NCBI GenBank assembly: GCA_965247975.1
Contig: OZ252050.1
Coordinates: forward strand, 3,472,001 to 3,536,000
DNA from: Taishania sp965247975
GTDB lineage: Bacteria > Bacteroidota > Bacteroidia > Flavobacteriales_D > Crocinitomicaceae
DNA length: 64,000 nt
Direction of reading: 5' to 3'
Shown here: positions 44,741 to 54,118 of the stretch, one piece after another
How the letters are laid out: each line of letters starts with the position of its first letter
Numbering within the stretch: position 1 is the stretch's first letter
Program-made: the position numbers and the translations under genes
The notes under the pieces: model-generated
Databases searched by the model: none
Seen by the model: the letters and a program-made list of their open reading frames with translations, nothing else
Told to the model about the DNA's origin: nothing

Positions 44741-45925
44741 TTAACTCAATTTCTGGAATGTTTTCCACCACAAATCAGGAATTTCATTGTTCATCGCTTT
44801 ATCATAATCATTTTGATCACAAGGAACTAAGTGATGACGTTCGAATTTTTTTCCATTTTGAGTGGGATAAGGCACTTCAAGCCACCAACGATCTGATTTG
44901 TTGCTTTTATAAAAAACAAGTTCCTCTTTAAAATCGTTTAAATGAACAGTAAAACGCAAATAATCTTTTTTACTTCCAATGGGGAAATCACCTTTACGCA
45001 TGGAGACACCATCCATAAAATACCAAATCATTTGAGCAACCAAATTGGAAATGTTTCTACTCTTAGACTTTTCCGGCAAATAATTGAAGATCCCAAAAGA
45101 GGTTAGTTTGTCACTGATACCTGCATATTTTGTGATTTGACAGATTTGATCGGCGTAAAACCCATTGGGTGAATCGTATTGTGTGTCAATTAATTCGCTG
45201 AATCGGATACTCGTTAAATCAATACTTAAAAGATCTGAGTTTCTTAAAAGCGGTTCTGCCTTCTTGAAATCAGCATTAAATTCGCCCAAGCGACAATAAT
45301 CGAAATATAATTTCTCGAATAATTCAATTTCTTCTTTCGAACACAAAGGTGCTTGAAGTCCTATGGATGCGTAATTGAATAAATGACATGGCTTTTTGGT
45401 CAATAAATGGCTCAAATATCCGTGTGCATGGATTGCTTCGTCTGGCGACCCAAAATCAAGAGATGAAGCCACCGAACAAATATTGATGAGTTGTTCCAAA
45501 TTTTCGTATCCATCATACATGGCCATTGTCAAATCTTGAGAACCACCGATAACAATTGGGATGATTTGATTTTTTACCAGTTCTTCAATGACTTTCGAAA
45601 TGGCAAAATAAGTGTCTTCAATTCGATCGCCGGGATGAATATCTCCTAAATCAAAGCAAGTCAATTTCCATTCATTCCCTTGAAACAATTGATAAAAATG
45701 ATGTCTAAACTTCTCGTTTTGAACATCTTCATATTTAGAATTTCGAAATTCAGGAACATAGAAAATGGCAATTCCGTTTTTTGATATTTCAGGAAAACCA
45801 TGAGAATTATGCGCTTTAATATGTGCACCTATGCTCCCACTCTTCTTGGCAGAATGCTCTAAAATTTGTTCGTTTTCGCTCGAAATAGGACTAAAATATA
45901 TGGACAAATCTTTCATGCTGTGCAA
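44741..45925 (-). CDS. Arginase/formimidoylglutamase-fold protein lacking most metal ligands
   Basis: A 394-residue protein with the ureohydrolase (arginase) fold by pattern: IIPIVIGGSQDLTMAMYDGY, NICSVASSLDFGSPDEAIHAHGYLS, LLSIDLTSIRFSE. In active enzymes these positions read GGDHS, DAHxD and SxDxDxxDP. Here the first His is Gln, the DAHxD Asp and His are replaced (only the last Asp kept), and the second Asp of SxDxD is Thr. It therefore probably cannot hold the two Mn ions and is likely a non-catalytic relative, even if databases call it formimidoylglutamase. It sits between topA and the T9SS core genes on the same strand. A role tied to gliding/T9SS is speculation. Confidence 0.75.
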   Translation of the reverse strand: MHSMKDLSIYFSPISSENEQILEHSAKKSGSIGAHIKAHNSHGFPEISKNGIAIFYVPEFRNSKYEDVQNEKFRHHFYQLFQGNEWKLTCFDLGDIHPGDRIEDTYFAISKVIEELVKNQIIPIVIGGSQDLTMAMYDGYENLEQLINICSVASSLDFGSPDEAIHAHGYLSHLLTKKPCHLFNYASIGLQAPLCSKEEIELFEKLYFDYCRLGEFNADFKKAEPLLRNSDLLSIDLTSIRFSELIDTQYDSPNGFYADQICQITKYAGISDKLTSFGIFNYLPEKSKSRNISNLVAQMIWYFMDGVSMRKGDFPIGSKKDYLRFTVHLNDFKEELVFYKSNKSDRWWLEVPYPTQNGKKFERHHLVPCDQNDYDKAMNNEIPDLWWKTFQKLS

Positions 45926-45964
45926 TTTAAAGCTACTCGTTCATTTTAAACTCAGATTTTCATC

Positions 45965-48304
45965 CTATTTTTTCTTTTTCGCAGGTGCCTTTGCTTTCGC
46001 TTTAGGTTTTCCTTTTGCTTTGGGTTGATTTTGAGAAATGTGAATGCACTCTTCATAAGTCAACTTTTCAGGCTCAGCATCTTTCGGAAGTTTGAAATTA
46101 TCTTTCCCGATTTTTAGGTATGCACCCCATCTGCCATTCAAAAGTTGCATGGTTTGGTCTTCTGCGAAAATCTTAATTATTTTATTCGCATCGGCTTCAC
46201 GTTTTTCCAAAATGATTTCACAAGCACGTTCGTAAGTGATTGTCATCGGATCTTCGTCCTTTGGAATGGAAGCAAACACTTTTCCGTGCTGAACATAAGG
46301 ACCGAATCGACCTACATTTGCTTTGACAACCAATTCTTCAAATTCACCCAATGTCCTAGGCAATTTAAACAACTCAAGCGCTTGTTCTAAGGTAATTGAA
46401 TTGATCGACTGTTCTCCACGCAGCGAAGCAAATTGTGGCTTTTCTCCATCCACTTGTTCGTCACCGACTTGAATCATTGGTCCAAAACGACCAATTCGAG
46501 CAATGATTTTTCTTCCAGATACTGGATGGATTCCAAGTTCACGTTCACCTGTTGCCCGTTCAGAATTTTCTAAGGTATCGGCTACATTTGCATGAAATGG
46601 CGTATAGAAATCTTGGATCATTTTTGTCCATTCGACCAATCCTTGCGCGATGTTGTCAAATTCTTCTTCCACTGCAGCAGTGAAATTATAATCCATGATT
46701 CGATCAAAATGGTCTTGCAAAAAGTCTGTCACCACAATACCAATATCCGTTGGAGAAAGCTTGTTTTTCTCTTTTCCTGTTGTTTCAGATTTTTCGATGG
46801 ATTTAATACTGTCGCCATTCAATTCAAGCACGGTATATTTTCGGATTTCACCTTCTCGCTCACGTTTCTCAACATACCCTCTTTTTTGAATTGTCGAAAT
46901 TGTAGGAGCATAGGTTGATGGTCTACCGATTCCTAATTCTTCTAATTTCTTTACCAATGAAGCTTCCACATAACGCGATGCTGGTCGCGAAAATCGTTGA
47001 GTTGCTATAATTAAATCCTTATTCAACGCATCTCCAACTTCCATCGGAGGCAATAAGCCTTCAGTCGTTTCATCATCTTCTTCATCATCCAATGAAGACT
47101 CCAAATAAACTCTTAAAAATCCGTCGAATTTGATGACTTCACCTTTCGCTTGGAAGTAATTTTCCAAATTCTTCGCCTCGACCTTGATCGTAGTTCGTTC
47201 CAACTTAGCATCACTCATCTGAGAAGCAATCGCCCGTTTCCAAATCAATTCATACAAACGCTCTTCGTCGTGTTCGTCTGAAATGGAATGCACCGAAAAA
47301 TCAGTTGGTCGAATTGCTTCGTGAGCTTCTTGCGCATTTGCTGACTTGGTTTGGTATTTTGTTGGATTCGAATATTCAGCACCATACGCACTTTTAATTT
47401 CTTCCAATGCAGCTGTTCTTGCCGTTTCGGATAAATTCACCGAATCCGTTCTCATGTATGTAATGCGACCTGACTCATAAAGGCGCTGTGCAACACTCAT
47501 TGTTCTCGAAACTGAGAATCCCAATTTCAAACTCGCTTCTTGTTGCAAAGTTGAAGTTGTGAATGGAGCAGAAGGTTTTTTGGTTGCTGGTTTTTTCTGA
47601 ACATCCGTTACGCTAAAATCAGCTGCTTTGCATTTTTCCAGCAAGTCTTGAGCTTCTTTTTCAGAAGTCAGTTGCTTATTCAATTCTGTTTTTAACTTGC
47701 CTTTGGATGAATTGAAATTTCCGTTTACACGAAAAAAAGATTCCGAATTGTGTTTTTCAATTTCGCGTTCTTTTTCTACGATTAATTTCACAGCAACCGA
47801 TTGCACGCGACCTGCGGACAAGCTTGGACGCACTTTTTTCCATAATACAGGAGAAAGTTCAAATCCAACTAATCTGTCAAGCACTCTTCTCGCCTGCTGC
47901 GCATCTACCAATTCTTTATTAATTGATCTTGGATTTTCAATGGCTTTGAGAATAGCTGTTTTCGTTATTTCATTGAACGTAATACGTTTTGTTTCTTTTT
48001 TAGCCAAGTTCAAAGCCTCATACAAGTGCCATGAAATGGCCTCACCCTCGCGGTCCTCATCCGTTGCTAGCCATACGATGTCCGCTTCCTTCGCCATTTT
48101 CTTCAATTCAGCGACCAATTGTTTTTTATCTGCTGAGACCTCATAATTCGGCTGAAAATTTGATTCAATGTCAATCGCCAGACCTTTTTTTGCCAAATCT
48201 CGCACGTGTCCGTAGCTCGATTTTACCACAAAATCTTTTCCTAAATATCCTTCAATAGTCTTTGCTTTTGCAGGTGACTCGACGATTACTAGATTTTTTG
48301 CCAT
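45965..48304 (-). CDS. topA: DNA topoisomerase I
   Basis: A 779-residue type IA topoisomerase that relaxes negative supercoils. The N-terminal TOPRIM domain has VIVESPAKAKTIEGYLG and WLATDEDREGEAISWHL (DxDxE metal site). The active-site Tyr lies in GRITYMRTDSVN, and GIGRPSTYAPTISTIQKRGYV is the usual signature. The C-terminal third has repeated topoisomerase C-terminal units (GRFGPMIQVG, GRFGPYVQHG, GRWGAYLKIG) and a Lys/Ala/Pro tail ending APAKKKK, likely for DNA binding. Length is normal for Bacteroidota. Confidence 0.95.
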   Translation of the reverse strand: MAKNLVIVESPAKAKTIEGYLGKDFVVKSSYGHVRDLAKKGLAIDIESNFQPNYEVSADKKQLVAELKKMAKEADIVWLATDEDREGEAISWHLYEALNLAKKETKRITFNEITKTAILKAIENPRSINKELVDAQQARRVLDRLVGFELSPVLWKKVRPSLSAGRVQSVAVKLIVEKEREIEKHNSESFFRVNGNFNSSKGKLKTELNKQLTSEKEAQDLLEKCKAADFSVTDVQKKPATKKPSAPFTTSTLQQEASLKLGFSVSRTMSVAQRLYESGRITYMRTDSVNLSETARTAALEEIKSAYGAEYSNPTKYQTKSANAQEAHEAIRPTDFSVHSISDEHDEERLYELIWKRAIASQMSDAKLERTTIKVEAKNLENYFQAKGEVIKFDGFLRVYLESSLDDEEDDETTEGLLPPMEVGDALNKDLIIATQRFSRPASRYVEASLVKKLEELGIGRPSTYAPTISTIQKRGYVEKREREGEIRKYTVLELNGDSIKSIEKSETTGKEKNKLSPTDIGIVVTDFLQDHFDRIMDYNFTAAVEEEFDNIAQGLVEWTKMIQDFYTPFHANVADTLENSERATGERELGIHPVSGRKIIARIGRFGPMIQVGDEQVDGEKPQFASLRGEQSINSITLEQALELFKLPRTLGEFEELVVKANVGRFGPYVQHGKVFASIPKDEDPMTITYERACEIILEKREADANKIIKIFAEDQTMQLLNGRWGAYLKIGKDNFKLPKDAEPEKLTYEECIHISQNQPKAKGKPKAKAKAPAKKKK

Positions 48305-48699
48305 TTAATTTTTGAGTTAATTGAATCCAATGATGGAAGTGCAAAATAATATCAAATATTAGGATTTTCCAATTCTTATTTCAAAATCAACTAAAATCTC
48401 TTAGTGATTTCCAATGATTTTAGCTATTAATATTAGTGTGAACACAAAACCATTTTATCCAAATTATCGGCGCATTATGGCGCGCTGTTACATTATTCGG
48501 CTCCGCTTAGAATTATTTTAATACCTTAACTCAGATACGCTAATTGGTGATTCCCATTTTAATTTTCGACTATAAGCTCCTTAATCATTCAGGTTGATTT
48601 TTAATTATTTTAACACCCTGACAATTTGACATACCAAACTTATCCTTACTTTTGCTGACCATCCAAAAAAAAGCGAAAAATTTGGGTATTTAAGAAATT
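48305..48699. other. 395-bp spacer between topA and miaB
   Basis: No ORF or RNA gene could be supported. A short GC-richer patch around 48465-48510 (GGCGCATTATGGCGCGC) stands out from the AT-rich background and may be a remnant of a repeat. The right end carries the miaB promoter. Confidence 0.4.
48626..48654 (+). promoter_or_regulatory. Promoter of miaB
   Basis: TTG at 48626-48628 (within TTTG), an 18-nt spacer and an exact -7 box TACTTTTG at 48647-48654. The start would fall near 48658, about 42 nt before the ATG at 48700. Confidence 0.65.
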
Positions 48700-50136
48700 A
48701 TGAGTGAATCAATTAGCGATATAAACAAAGAAATAGACGAAAATCGTCGAGGCGAAGCGATCATGATCGAAAATGGCAATCCAATTCATTCACGTAAATT
48801 ATATGTGGAAAGTTATGGTTGTGCAATGAATTTTTCTGATAGCGAGGTTGTTGCTTCGATTATGTCCAAGGAAGGATACATCACAACCAGAGACGTGGAA
48901 GAAGCTGATGTTGTACTTATTAATACATGTTCCATTCGAGACAATGCAGAAACGCGTGTTCGGAGAAGATTAAACGATTTCAAGAAACGAAAAGAACAAC
49001 AGCCGGAACTTGTGGTTGGAATTCTTGGATGCATGGCTGAGCGATTGAAAAAAACATTGCTCGAGGAAGAAAAATTAGTGGATATTGTTGCCGGACCAGA
49101 TTCATACCGCGACTTGCCAAATCTTGTTGGCGTGGTTGAAAACGGTCAAAAAGCAGTCAATGTACTACTTTCTCGAGAAGAAACATACGCTGACATTTCA
49201 CCTGTTCGTTTGGATCAAAGTGGAGTTACTTCCTTTGTAAGCATCACACGAGGTTGCGACAATATGTGCTCGTTTTGTGTTGTACCGTTTACTCGAGGAA
49301 GAGAACGCTCACGTGATCCTCAAACAATAATAAAAGAATGTGAAGAACTTTTTAAAGCTGGATACAGAGAGGTAACGTTGTTAGGTCAGAATGTGGACAG
49401 TTATCGTTGGAATTTGACTGCAAAAGGAGAAATTGTTGATGCTACTATTCCAACAACAAATTTCGCACAGCTAATGGAAATGGTGGCACTTGTTTCACCG
49501 GAATTACGCGTACGTTTTTCTACTTCCCATCCAAAAGATATGACGGATGAAGTGCTTGAAGTGATGGCGAAATACGATAACATTTGTAACTACATTCATT
49601 TACCGGTTCAATCAGGAAGCACAGAAATGCTAAAACGGATGAACAGAGGTTATTCTAGAGAATGGTATTTAGAACGCATCGCTGCAATTAGACGCATTGT
49701 TCCAAATTGTTCTATTTCAACAGATATTATTTGCGGTTTTTGCGATGAAACAGAAGAAGAACATGCAGATACGCTTTCGCTAATGCGCGAAGTTGGATTT
49801 GATTACGCTTATATGTACAAATATTCTGAACGTCCAAAAACACTTGCTGAAAGACGTTTTGAAGACAACATTCCTGATGAAGTAAAAGGGCGACGTTTGG
49901 AAGAAGTTATTGCCATCCAACAAGAAAATTCGCTGGCATGGAATAAAAAACACATAGGTACGATTCAGACAATTTTAGTTGAAGGAAAATCGAAAAGATC
50001 TGAAGAACAATTGAGTGGAAGAAATGACGGTAATGCCATGGTGGTTTTTCCGAAGGGAAATCATCAAAAAGGAGAATATGTGAAGGTGAAAATTGTTGAT
50101 TGTACATCTGCGACCTTGATAGGAGAACTCGTTTGA
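48700..50136 (+). CDS. miaB: tRNA-2-methylthio-N6-dimethylallyladenosine synthase
   Basis: MiaB is a radical SAM methylthiotransferase that adds the 2-methylthio group to i6A37 of tRNAs. The 478-residue protein has the N-terminal UPF0004 domain (YVESYGCAMNFSDSE, LINTCSIRDNAE, GILGCMAER, with three Cys for the auxiliary cluster), the radical SAM motif ITRGCDNMCSFCVVP (about residues 186-200), GYREVTLLGQNVDSY, and IHLPVQSGSTEMLKRMNRGYSREWY, then the C-terminal TRAM domain. It is followed by the sigma-54 activator after an 87-bp spacer. Confidence 0.95.
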   Translation: MSESISDINKEIDENRRGEAIMIENGNPIHSRKLYVESYGCAMNFSDSEVVASIMSKEGYITTRDVEEADVVLINTCSIRDNAETRVRRRLNDFKKRKEQQPELVVGILGCMAERLKKTLLEEEKLVDIVAGPDSYRDLPNLVGVVENGQKAVNVLLSREETYADISPVRLDQSGVTSFVSITRGCDNMCSFCVVPFTRGRERSRDPQTIIKECEELFKAGYREVTLLGQNVDSYRWNLTAKGEIVDATIPTTNFAQLMEMVALVSPELRVRFSTSHPKDMTDEVLEVMAKYDNICNYIHLPVQSGSTEMLKRMNRGYSREWYLERIAAIRRIVPNCSISTDIICGFCDETEEEHADTLSLMREVGFDYAYMYKYSERPKTLAERRFEDNIPDEVKGRRLEEVIAIQQENSLAWNKKHIGTIQTILVEGKSKRSEEQLSGRNDGNAMVVFPKGNHQKGEYVKVKIVDCTSATLIGELV

Positions 50137-50167
50137 CAGAGCGAAAATGAGAGCGAGGAGTGAGAGC

Positions 50168-50198
<31 letters not shown>

Positions 50199-50223
50199 TT
50201 ATAAGAATGAATGAAACATTAAA

Positions 50224-51486
50224 ATGAATATACAACAGGTAAAACAACGTTTTGGGATAATTGGCAATGCGCCTCAGCTGAATAGAGCGTTGGAGGTTGC
50301 CATTCAAGTGTCTTCGACCGATATTTCAGTGCTTGTGACAGGAGAAAGTGGGACTGGAAAGGAAATTATTCCGCAAGTCATCCATAATTTGAGTTCTAGA
50401 AAGCACAAAGAATACATTGCTGTGAATTGTGGAGCTATTCCAGAAGGAACCATTGATTCTGAGCTTTTTGGTCACGAAAAAGGTTCATTTACAGGTGCAT
50501 CAGGAAGTCGACAAGGGTATTTTGAAGTTGCCGATGGAGGTACAATTTTCTTAGATGAAGTAGCAGAACTCCCTATGCAAACACAAGTGCGATTGCTTCG
50601 AGTTTTGGAAACTGGCGAGTTTCTTCGTGTTGGTTCCTCCAAAGTTTTTAAAACGGATGTGAGAGTTGTTGCCGCGACGAATGAAAACATGGCACAAGCA
50701 ATTGCTTCTGGAAAATTTCGTGAAGATTTATATTATCGATTAAATACTGTTCCAGTCGCTTTACCTCCATTGCGAAGCAGAAACGAGGACATACATTTAC
50801 TCTTTCGAAAATTTGCAAGTGATTTCGCTGATAAATACCGAATGCCAACGGTGCGTTTAACAGATGATGCAGTTCAATTGCTTTGCTCCTATTCATGGCC
50901 TGGGAATATTCGTCAACTAAAAAATGTGGTTGAACAAATTTCTGTCATCGAAACCGAACGCGAGCTCAATTCAAACATTTTAGCAAGCTATTTACCACCA
51001 GAAAAAGAGACTGTTCCAACAGCATTTAGTCAACAAGGTCCAGAAAATTTTTCGGAACGTGAGTTGATGTATAAAATCCTGTTCGACATGAAAAAGGACC
51101 TCACTGATTTGAAAAAGCTGGTGTTGGAAATGATTAGTCAAGGTGCTGGATTTTCGGTGGATGCCTCGCAGGCCGAAATTATTAATAGAATGTATTCCGA
51201 TGTGCATACTTCGCCAAGTGATACGACCAAATTACTCCCGAAAGCAAATGAATCTGGAGCAGTTTCCAATTATTCAGTAAATGATTCCAACAATTTCCAA
51301 GTTGAGGATGATTTTGAAACGCACGAAGAAGTAGAAGAATCTTTGTCGCTCGAAGATCAAGAAAAAGATTTGATCAAGAAAGCACTTGAAAAACACAGAG
51401 GAAAACGCAAATACGCTGCGTTGGAACTTGGCATTTCTGAGCGGACTTTGTATCGAAAAATTAAAGAATTCAATTTAACGGAATGA
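50224..51486 (+). CDS. Sigma-54-interacting transcriptional activator without receiver domain
   Basis: A 420-residue AAA+ enhancer-binding protein. The ATPase domain starts almost at once (GIIGNAPQLNRALEVAIQVS): Walker A GESGTGKE, FGHEKGSFTGA (the sigma-54 contact loop, GSFTGA in place of the usual GAFTGA), Walker B GGTIFLDEVAELP, then EFLRVGSSK and YYRLNTVPVALPPLR. A Fis-type HTH closes the protein (ALEKHRGKRKYAALELGISERTLYRKI). There is no regulatory N-terminal domain, so control must come from elsewhere. It starts an overlapping operon with lptE, the TPR protein and secG, an order I recall from other Bacteroidota. Confidence 0.9.
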   Translation: MNIQQVKQRFGIIGNAPQLNRALEVAIQVSSTDISVLVTGESGTGKEIIPQVIHNLSSRKHKEYIAVNCGAIPEGTIDSELFGHEKGSFTGASGSRQGYFEVADGGTIFLDEVAELPMQTQVRLLRVLETGEFLRVGSSKVFKTDVRVVAATNENMAQAIASGKFREDLYYRLNTVPVALPPLRSRNEDIHLLFRKFASDFADKYRMPTVRLTDDAVQLLCSYSWPGNIRQLKNVVEQISVIETERELNSNILASYLPPEKETVPTAFSQQGPENFSERELMYKILFDMKKDLTDLKKLVLEMISQGAGFSVDASQAEIINRMYSDVHTSPSDTTKLLPKANESGAVSNYSVNDSNNFQVEDDFETHEEVEESLSLEDQEKDLIKKALEKHRGKRKYAALELGISERTLYRKIKEFNLTE

Positions 51487-52004
51487 GAAGTTTGATTTTC
51501 ATATCAATGCTTTTAGCAAGCTTGAGTAGTTGTTGGCCAACGAGTGTTTCGTTTGTTGATTCAGGATCGATGCCGCCTTGCTTGAAATTGTTTACCATGT
51601 CCGTTTTAGAAAACAACGCTCCGAATGCTCCGATTAATTATGCAACGGATTTGACGGAAGCGATAAAATCAGGTGTTCAAAACAACACGCGATTATTAAT
51701 CACTGATCCTGAAAATAATCCGCAAGTAATTATTGAAGGTGCCGTATCAAATTATCTAATTACACCTGTTGCTTTGCAAGAAGGAGATAATTCAGCAAAG
51801 AACCGACTCACTATTTCTGCTCAATTTAAAATTTACTATACTTGTCCTACAGAAAATGTGGATGAAGAAATGCAAATGACCAGCACCCGATTTATTGATT
51901 ACGATTCCAATCAAGATATTTCGTTGGTTCAAAGTCAACTTTTGTCGGACATCAATGCACAAATTGTTCAAGATGTGATAAATAAACTATTTTCGAACTG
52001 GTAA
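51483..52004 (+). CDS. lptE: LptE-like LPS assembly lipoprotein
   Basis: A 173-residue lipoprotein with the signal MRSLIFISMLLASLSSCW (lipobox LSSC). The body matches the LptE/Lipoprotein-assembly type: FVDSGSMPPCLKLFTMSVLENNAPNAP, DLTEAIKSGVQNNTRLLI, VIIEGAVSNYLITPVALQ, TISAQFKIYYTCPTEN. LptE plugs the LptD barrel and helps insert LPS into the outer membrane. The start overlaps the activator gene by 4 bp, and its stop overlaps the next ATG by 1 bp. The position after the sigma-54 activator is usual in Bacteroidota and supports the call. Confidence 0.8.
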   Translation: MRSLIFISMLLASLSSCWPTSVSFVDSGSMPPCLKLFTMSVLENNAPNAPINYATDLTEAIKSGVQNNTRLLITDPENNPQVIIEGAVSNYLITPVALQEGDNSAKNRLTISAQFKIYYTCPTENVDEEMQMTSTRFIDYDSNQDISLVQSQLLSDINAQIVQDVINKLFSNW

Positions 52005-53257
52005 TGTTGAATTTAAAAGAAATAGCGGAACGAATTGCTCAACCTTCCTTGTGTCAAGCCAATGATGCAGATGATTTGAAGAAGTTGTGTGAAACGTATC
52101 CTTATTCTCAGCTATTTCCTATTCTTTATTTAAACGTACTTTCGAAATCCAATGACGTTCGCTTCGAAGATGAATTGCAACGCTATGCGTACCGCATTTC
52201 GGATCGAACCATGTTGTACAATTTATTGAATCAAACAACTTTTGAAGTTGAAAAAATACGAGAAGAGCCGAAACCAGAAATTCCAGAAACACAAGAAATT
52301 GAGGAAATTCAACTAGTTCAAAAGGCTGAATCAGTTCAGGAGATTCAAGAAATTGAGGAAATTCAAATTCCTATTTCAATAGAAAAAGAAGCTGAAATTC
52401 AAGAGATTGATGAAACACCGGTAATTTCTGAAATTGAACCAATTCTAGAGAAGGAAGAGATTCGACAAGAAGAAATAGTTCTTGAAATTGAGCAACCAAT
52501 TCTTGAAACTGAGGAAATTGCAGATGAAACTCTAGAAAAAGAAGAAGTTTCATCCGAAGCCGAAGAAGTTCCTTTTGAATTGGATTTAAGTGAAGTAACT
52601 GACGAAAATATTGCGGAAGAAGTTCAAACAACTGATCATGCCAATGAAATTGAAGCGGAGGTTGTCATTGGATTTGAATCCATTCCAATCGACGAAGTTT
52701 TTCAAAAACTAGAAGCAGTTCAACAAGAAAAAGCGATACAATTTGAAGATGAATTAACGGCTCAAACGATTGCTTCTGCTTATTCTATTGAAGAAGAAGA
52801 AAAAAGATTAGCGAAAGAAAAACGTGATTCGGAAGCAAAAAAGGCGGAAAAAGAAATTCCAGAAGTAATAAAACCAATAGAAGTTGAGTCTAAAAAATCT
52901 TTTTCGAGCTGGCTTCATGCGAATAAAAATCACACAGAAATTAAGGAAGAAAAAGTGAATGTCGATGATTTGATTTCGAAATTCATTGAGGAATCGCCTA
53001 AAATTTCTCCACTTCACGAAAAACTTTTTGAGGATAGAACAGAAAAAACAGAATTTTATTCTCCTGTCAAAAAAGCCAAAGAAAGTCTGGATGAAAACAA
53101 CATGCCAGTAAGCGAAACATTGGCAAAAGTATTCGCTGCGCAAGGCAATTATCCGAAAGCAATTTACGCTTATGAACAATTAATGTTGATTATTCCAGAA
53201 AAAAAGATTTTCTTTGCAGTCCAAATTAAAGAATTAGAAAAAAAATTAAATAAATAG
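52004..53257 (+). CDS. Hypothetical acidic protein with C-terminal TPR-like motif
   Basis: A 417-residue cytosolic protein. The N-terminal ~80 residues (AQPSLCQANDADDLKKLCETYPYSQLFPILYLNVL) look like a helical domain. The middle (about 85-300) is extremely Glu/Ile-rich with degenerate repeats of IQEIEEIQ type and is probably an extended linker. The C-terminal ~60 residues (VSETLAKVFAAQGNYPKAIYAYEQLMLIIPEK) form a tetratricopeptide motif. Overlaps lptE by 1 bp and is 3 bp from secG. Often annotated simply as a tetratricopeptide protein; function unknown. Confidence 0.75.
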   Translation: MLNLKEIAERIAQPSLCQANDADDLKKLCETYPYSQLFPILYLNVLSKSNDVRFEDELQRYAYRISDRTMLYNLLNQTTFEVEKIREEPKPEIPETQEIEEIQLVQKAESVQEIQEIEEIQIPISIEKEAEIQEIDETPVISEIEPILEKEEIRQEEIVLEIEQPILETEEIADETLEKEEVSSEAEEVPFELDLSEVTDENIAEEVQTTDHANEIEAEVVIGFESIPIDEVFQKLEAVQQEKAIQFEDELTAQTIASAYSIEEEEKRLAKEKRDSEAKKAEKEIPEVIKPIEVESKKSFSSWLHANKNHTEIKEEKVNVDDLISKFIEESPKISPLHEKLFEDRTEKTEFYSPVKKAKESLDENNMPVSETLAKVFAAQGNYPKAIYAYEQLMLIIPEKKIFFAVQIKELEKKLNK

Positions 53258-53260
53258 TCC

Positions 53261-53575
53261 ATGGAAACCCTAATGTCAATTATCATCATTTTAGCAAGCG
53301 TCTTGTTAATTTTTGTCGTATTTATCCAAAATCCAAAAGGAGGAGGTTTGAGTTCTGACTTTGGTGCAGCGCAACAAATTGGTGGTGTACAAAAAACAAA
53401 TGATTTTATCGACAAAGCAACATGGTCTTTGGCTGGTGTGATTATGGTTCTTAGTATCATCATTACCATTCAAAGTAAATCAATTTCAAAAGTTTCTGAT
53501 TCAGAAACTCCAACAGAGCAGAGTCAAGATGGTAAACAAGGAACAACTCCTCCAAAACCAACTACAAAAAAATAA
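53261..53575 (+). CDS. secG: Preprotein translocase subunit SecG
   Basis: A 104-residue SecG, an accessory subunit of the SecYEG channel. It has two transmembrane helices (METLMSIIIILASVLLIFVVF and WSLAGVIMVLSIIITIQ) flanking the conserved cytoplasmic loop NPKGGGLSSDFGAAQQIGG. A hydrophilic Lys/Thr/Pro tail follows, common in Bacteroidota. Last gene of the operon starting at 50224, followed by a strong terminator. Confidence 0.93.
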   Translation: METLMSIIIILASVLLIFVVFIQNPKGGGLSSDFGAAQQIGGVQKTNDFIDKATWSLAGVIMVLSIIITIQSKSISKVSDSETPTEQSQDGKQGTTPPKPTTKK

Positions 53576-53595
53576 GAAATTACGTTTCGATTTTG

Positions 53596-53630
53596 AAGTG
53601 TCAGTATGTCAGCATACTGACACTTTTTTG
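53596..53630 (+). terminator. Intrinsic terminator after secG
   Basis: A 13-bp perfect stem (AAGTGTCAGTATG 53596-53608 with its complement 53613-53625), TCAG loop, followed by a T run to 53629. Confidence 0.9.
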
Positions 53631-53730
53631 TTTTATACCAGCTTGTTTTCGGTAATAATGACTTGATTTTTTTGGTGGCACAATATTGGTCAATCCAGCA
53701 TCATAACAATTTAAAATAATATTCAACTAT

Positions 53731-54006
53731 ATGTCAAAATCATTTAAACCATTGGCGGACCGCGTTCTGATTGAACCAGCGCCAGCAGAAGAAAAAACAG
53801 CAAGTGGTATCATCATTCCAGACACAGCGAAAGAAAAGCCATTAAAAGGGGTTGTAATCGCTGCAGGAAATGGTAAAGTGGATGAGCCTATGACCGTGAA
53901 AGTTGGAGACACCGTGCTTTATGGTCAATACTCAGGTACAGAAATCAAATTGGATGGCAAATCTTATTTGATTATGAGAGAATCAGATATTTACGGGATT
54001 TTTTAA
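53731..54006 (+). CDS. groES: Co-chaperonin GroES
   Basis: A 91-residue GroES, the 10-kDa lid of the chaperonin cage. Typical motifs: FKPLADRVLIEPAPAEEKTASGIIIPDTAKEKP (including the mobile loop), GVVIAAGNGK, VKVGDTVLYGQYSGTEIKLDG and YLIMRESDIYGIF. It precedes groEL by 112 bp. I see no CIRCE element in the 100 bp upstream, so control by HrcA is not supported. Confidence 0.95.
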   Translation: MSKSFKPLADRVLIEPAPAEEKTASGIIIPDTAKEKPLKGVVIAAGNGKVDEPMTVKVGDTVLYGQYSGTEIKLDGKSYLIMRESDIYGIF

Positions 54007-54118
54007 TAAAATTCAAGGATTTAAAGATTAAAAAGAATCAAATTATTGAATTGCAAAGCGATTGAAAAGCAAAGCATTAAATTATTTATCAATCAAAAAA
54101 CATTAAATCATACAAAAA

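Noticed and set aside
53630..53730. CIRCE or other heat-shock operator before groES
   Set aside because: No TTAGCACTC-type inverted repeat and no exact TAnnTTTG box at a sensible distance was found.
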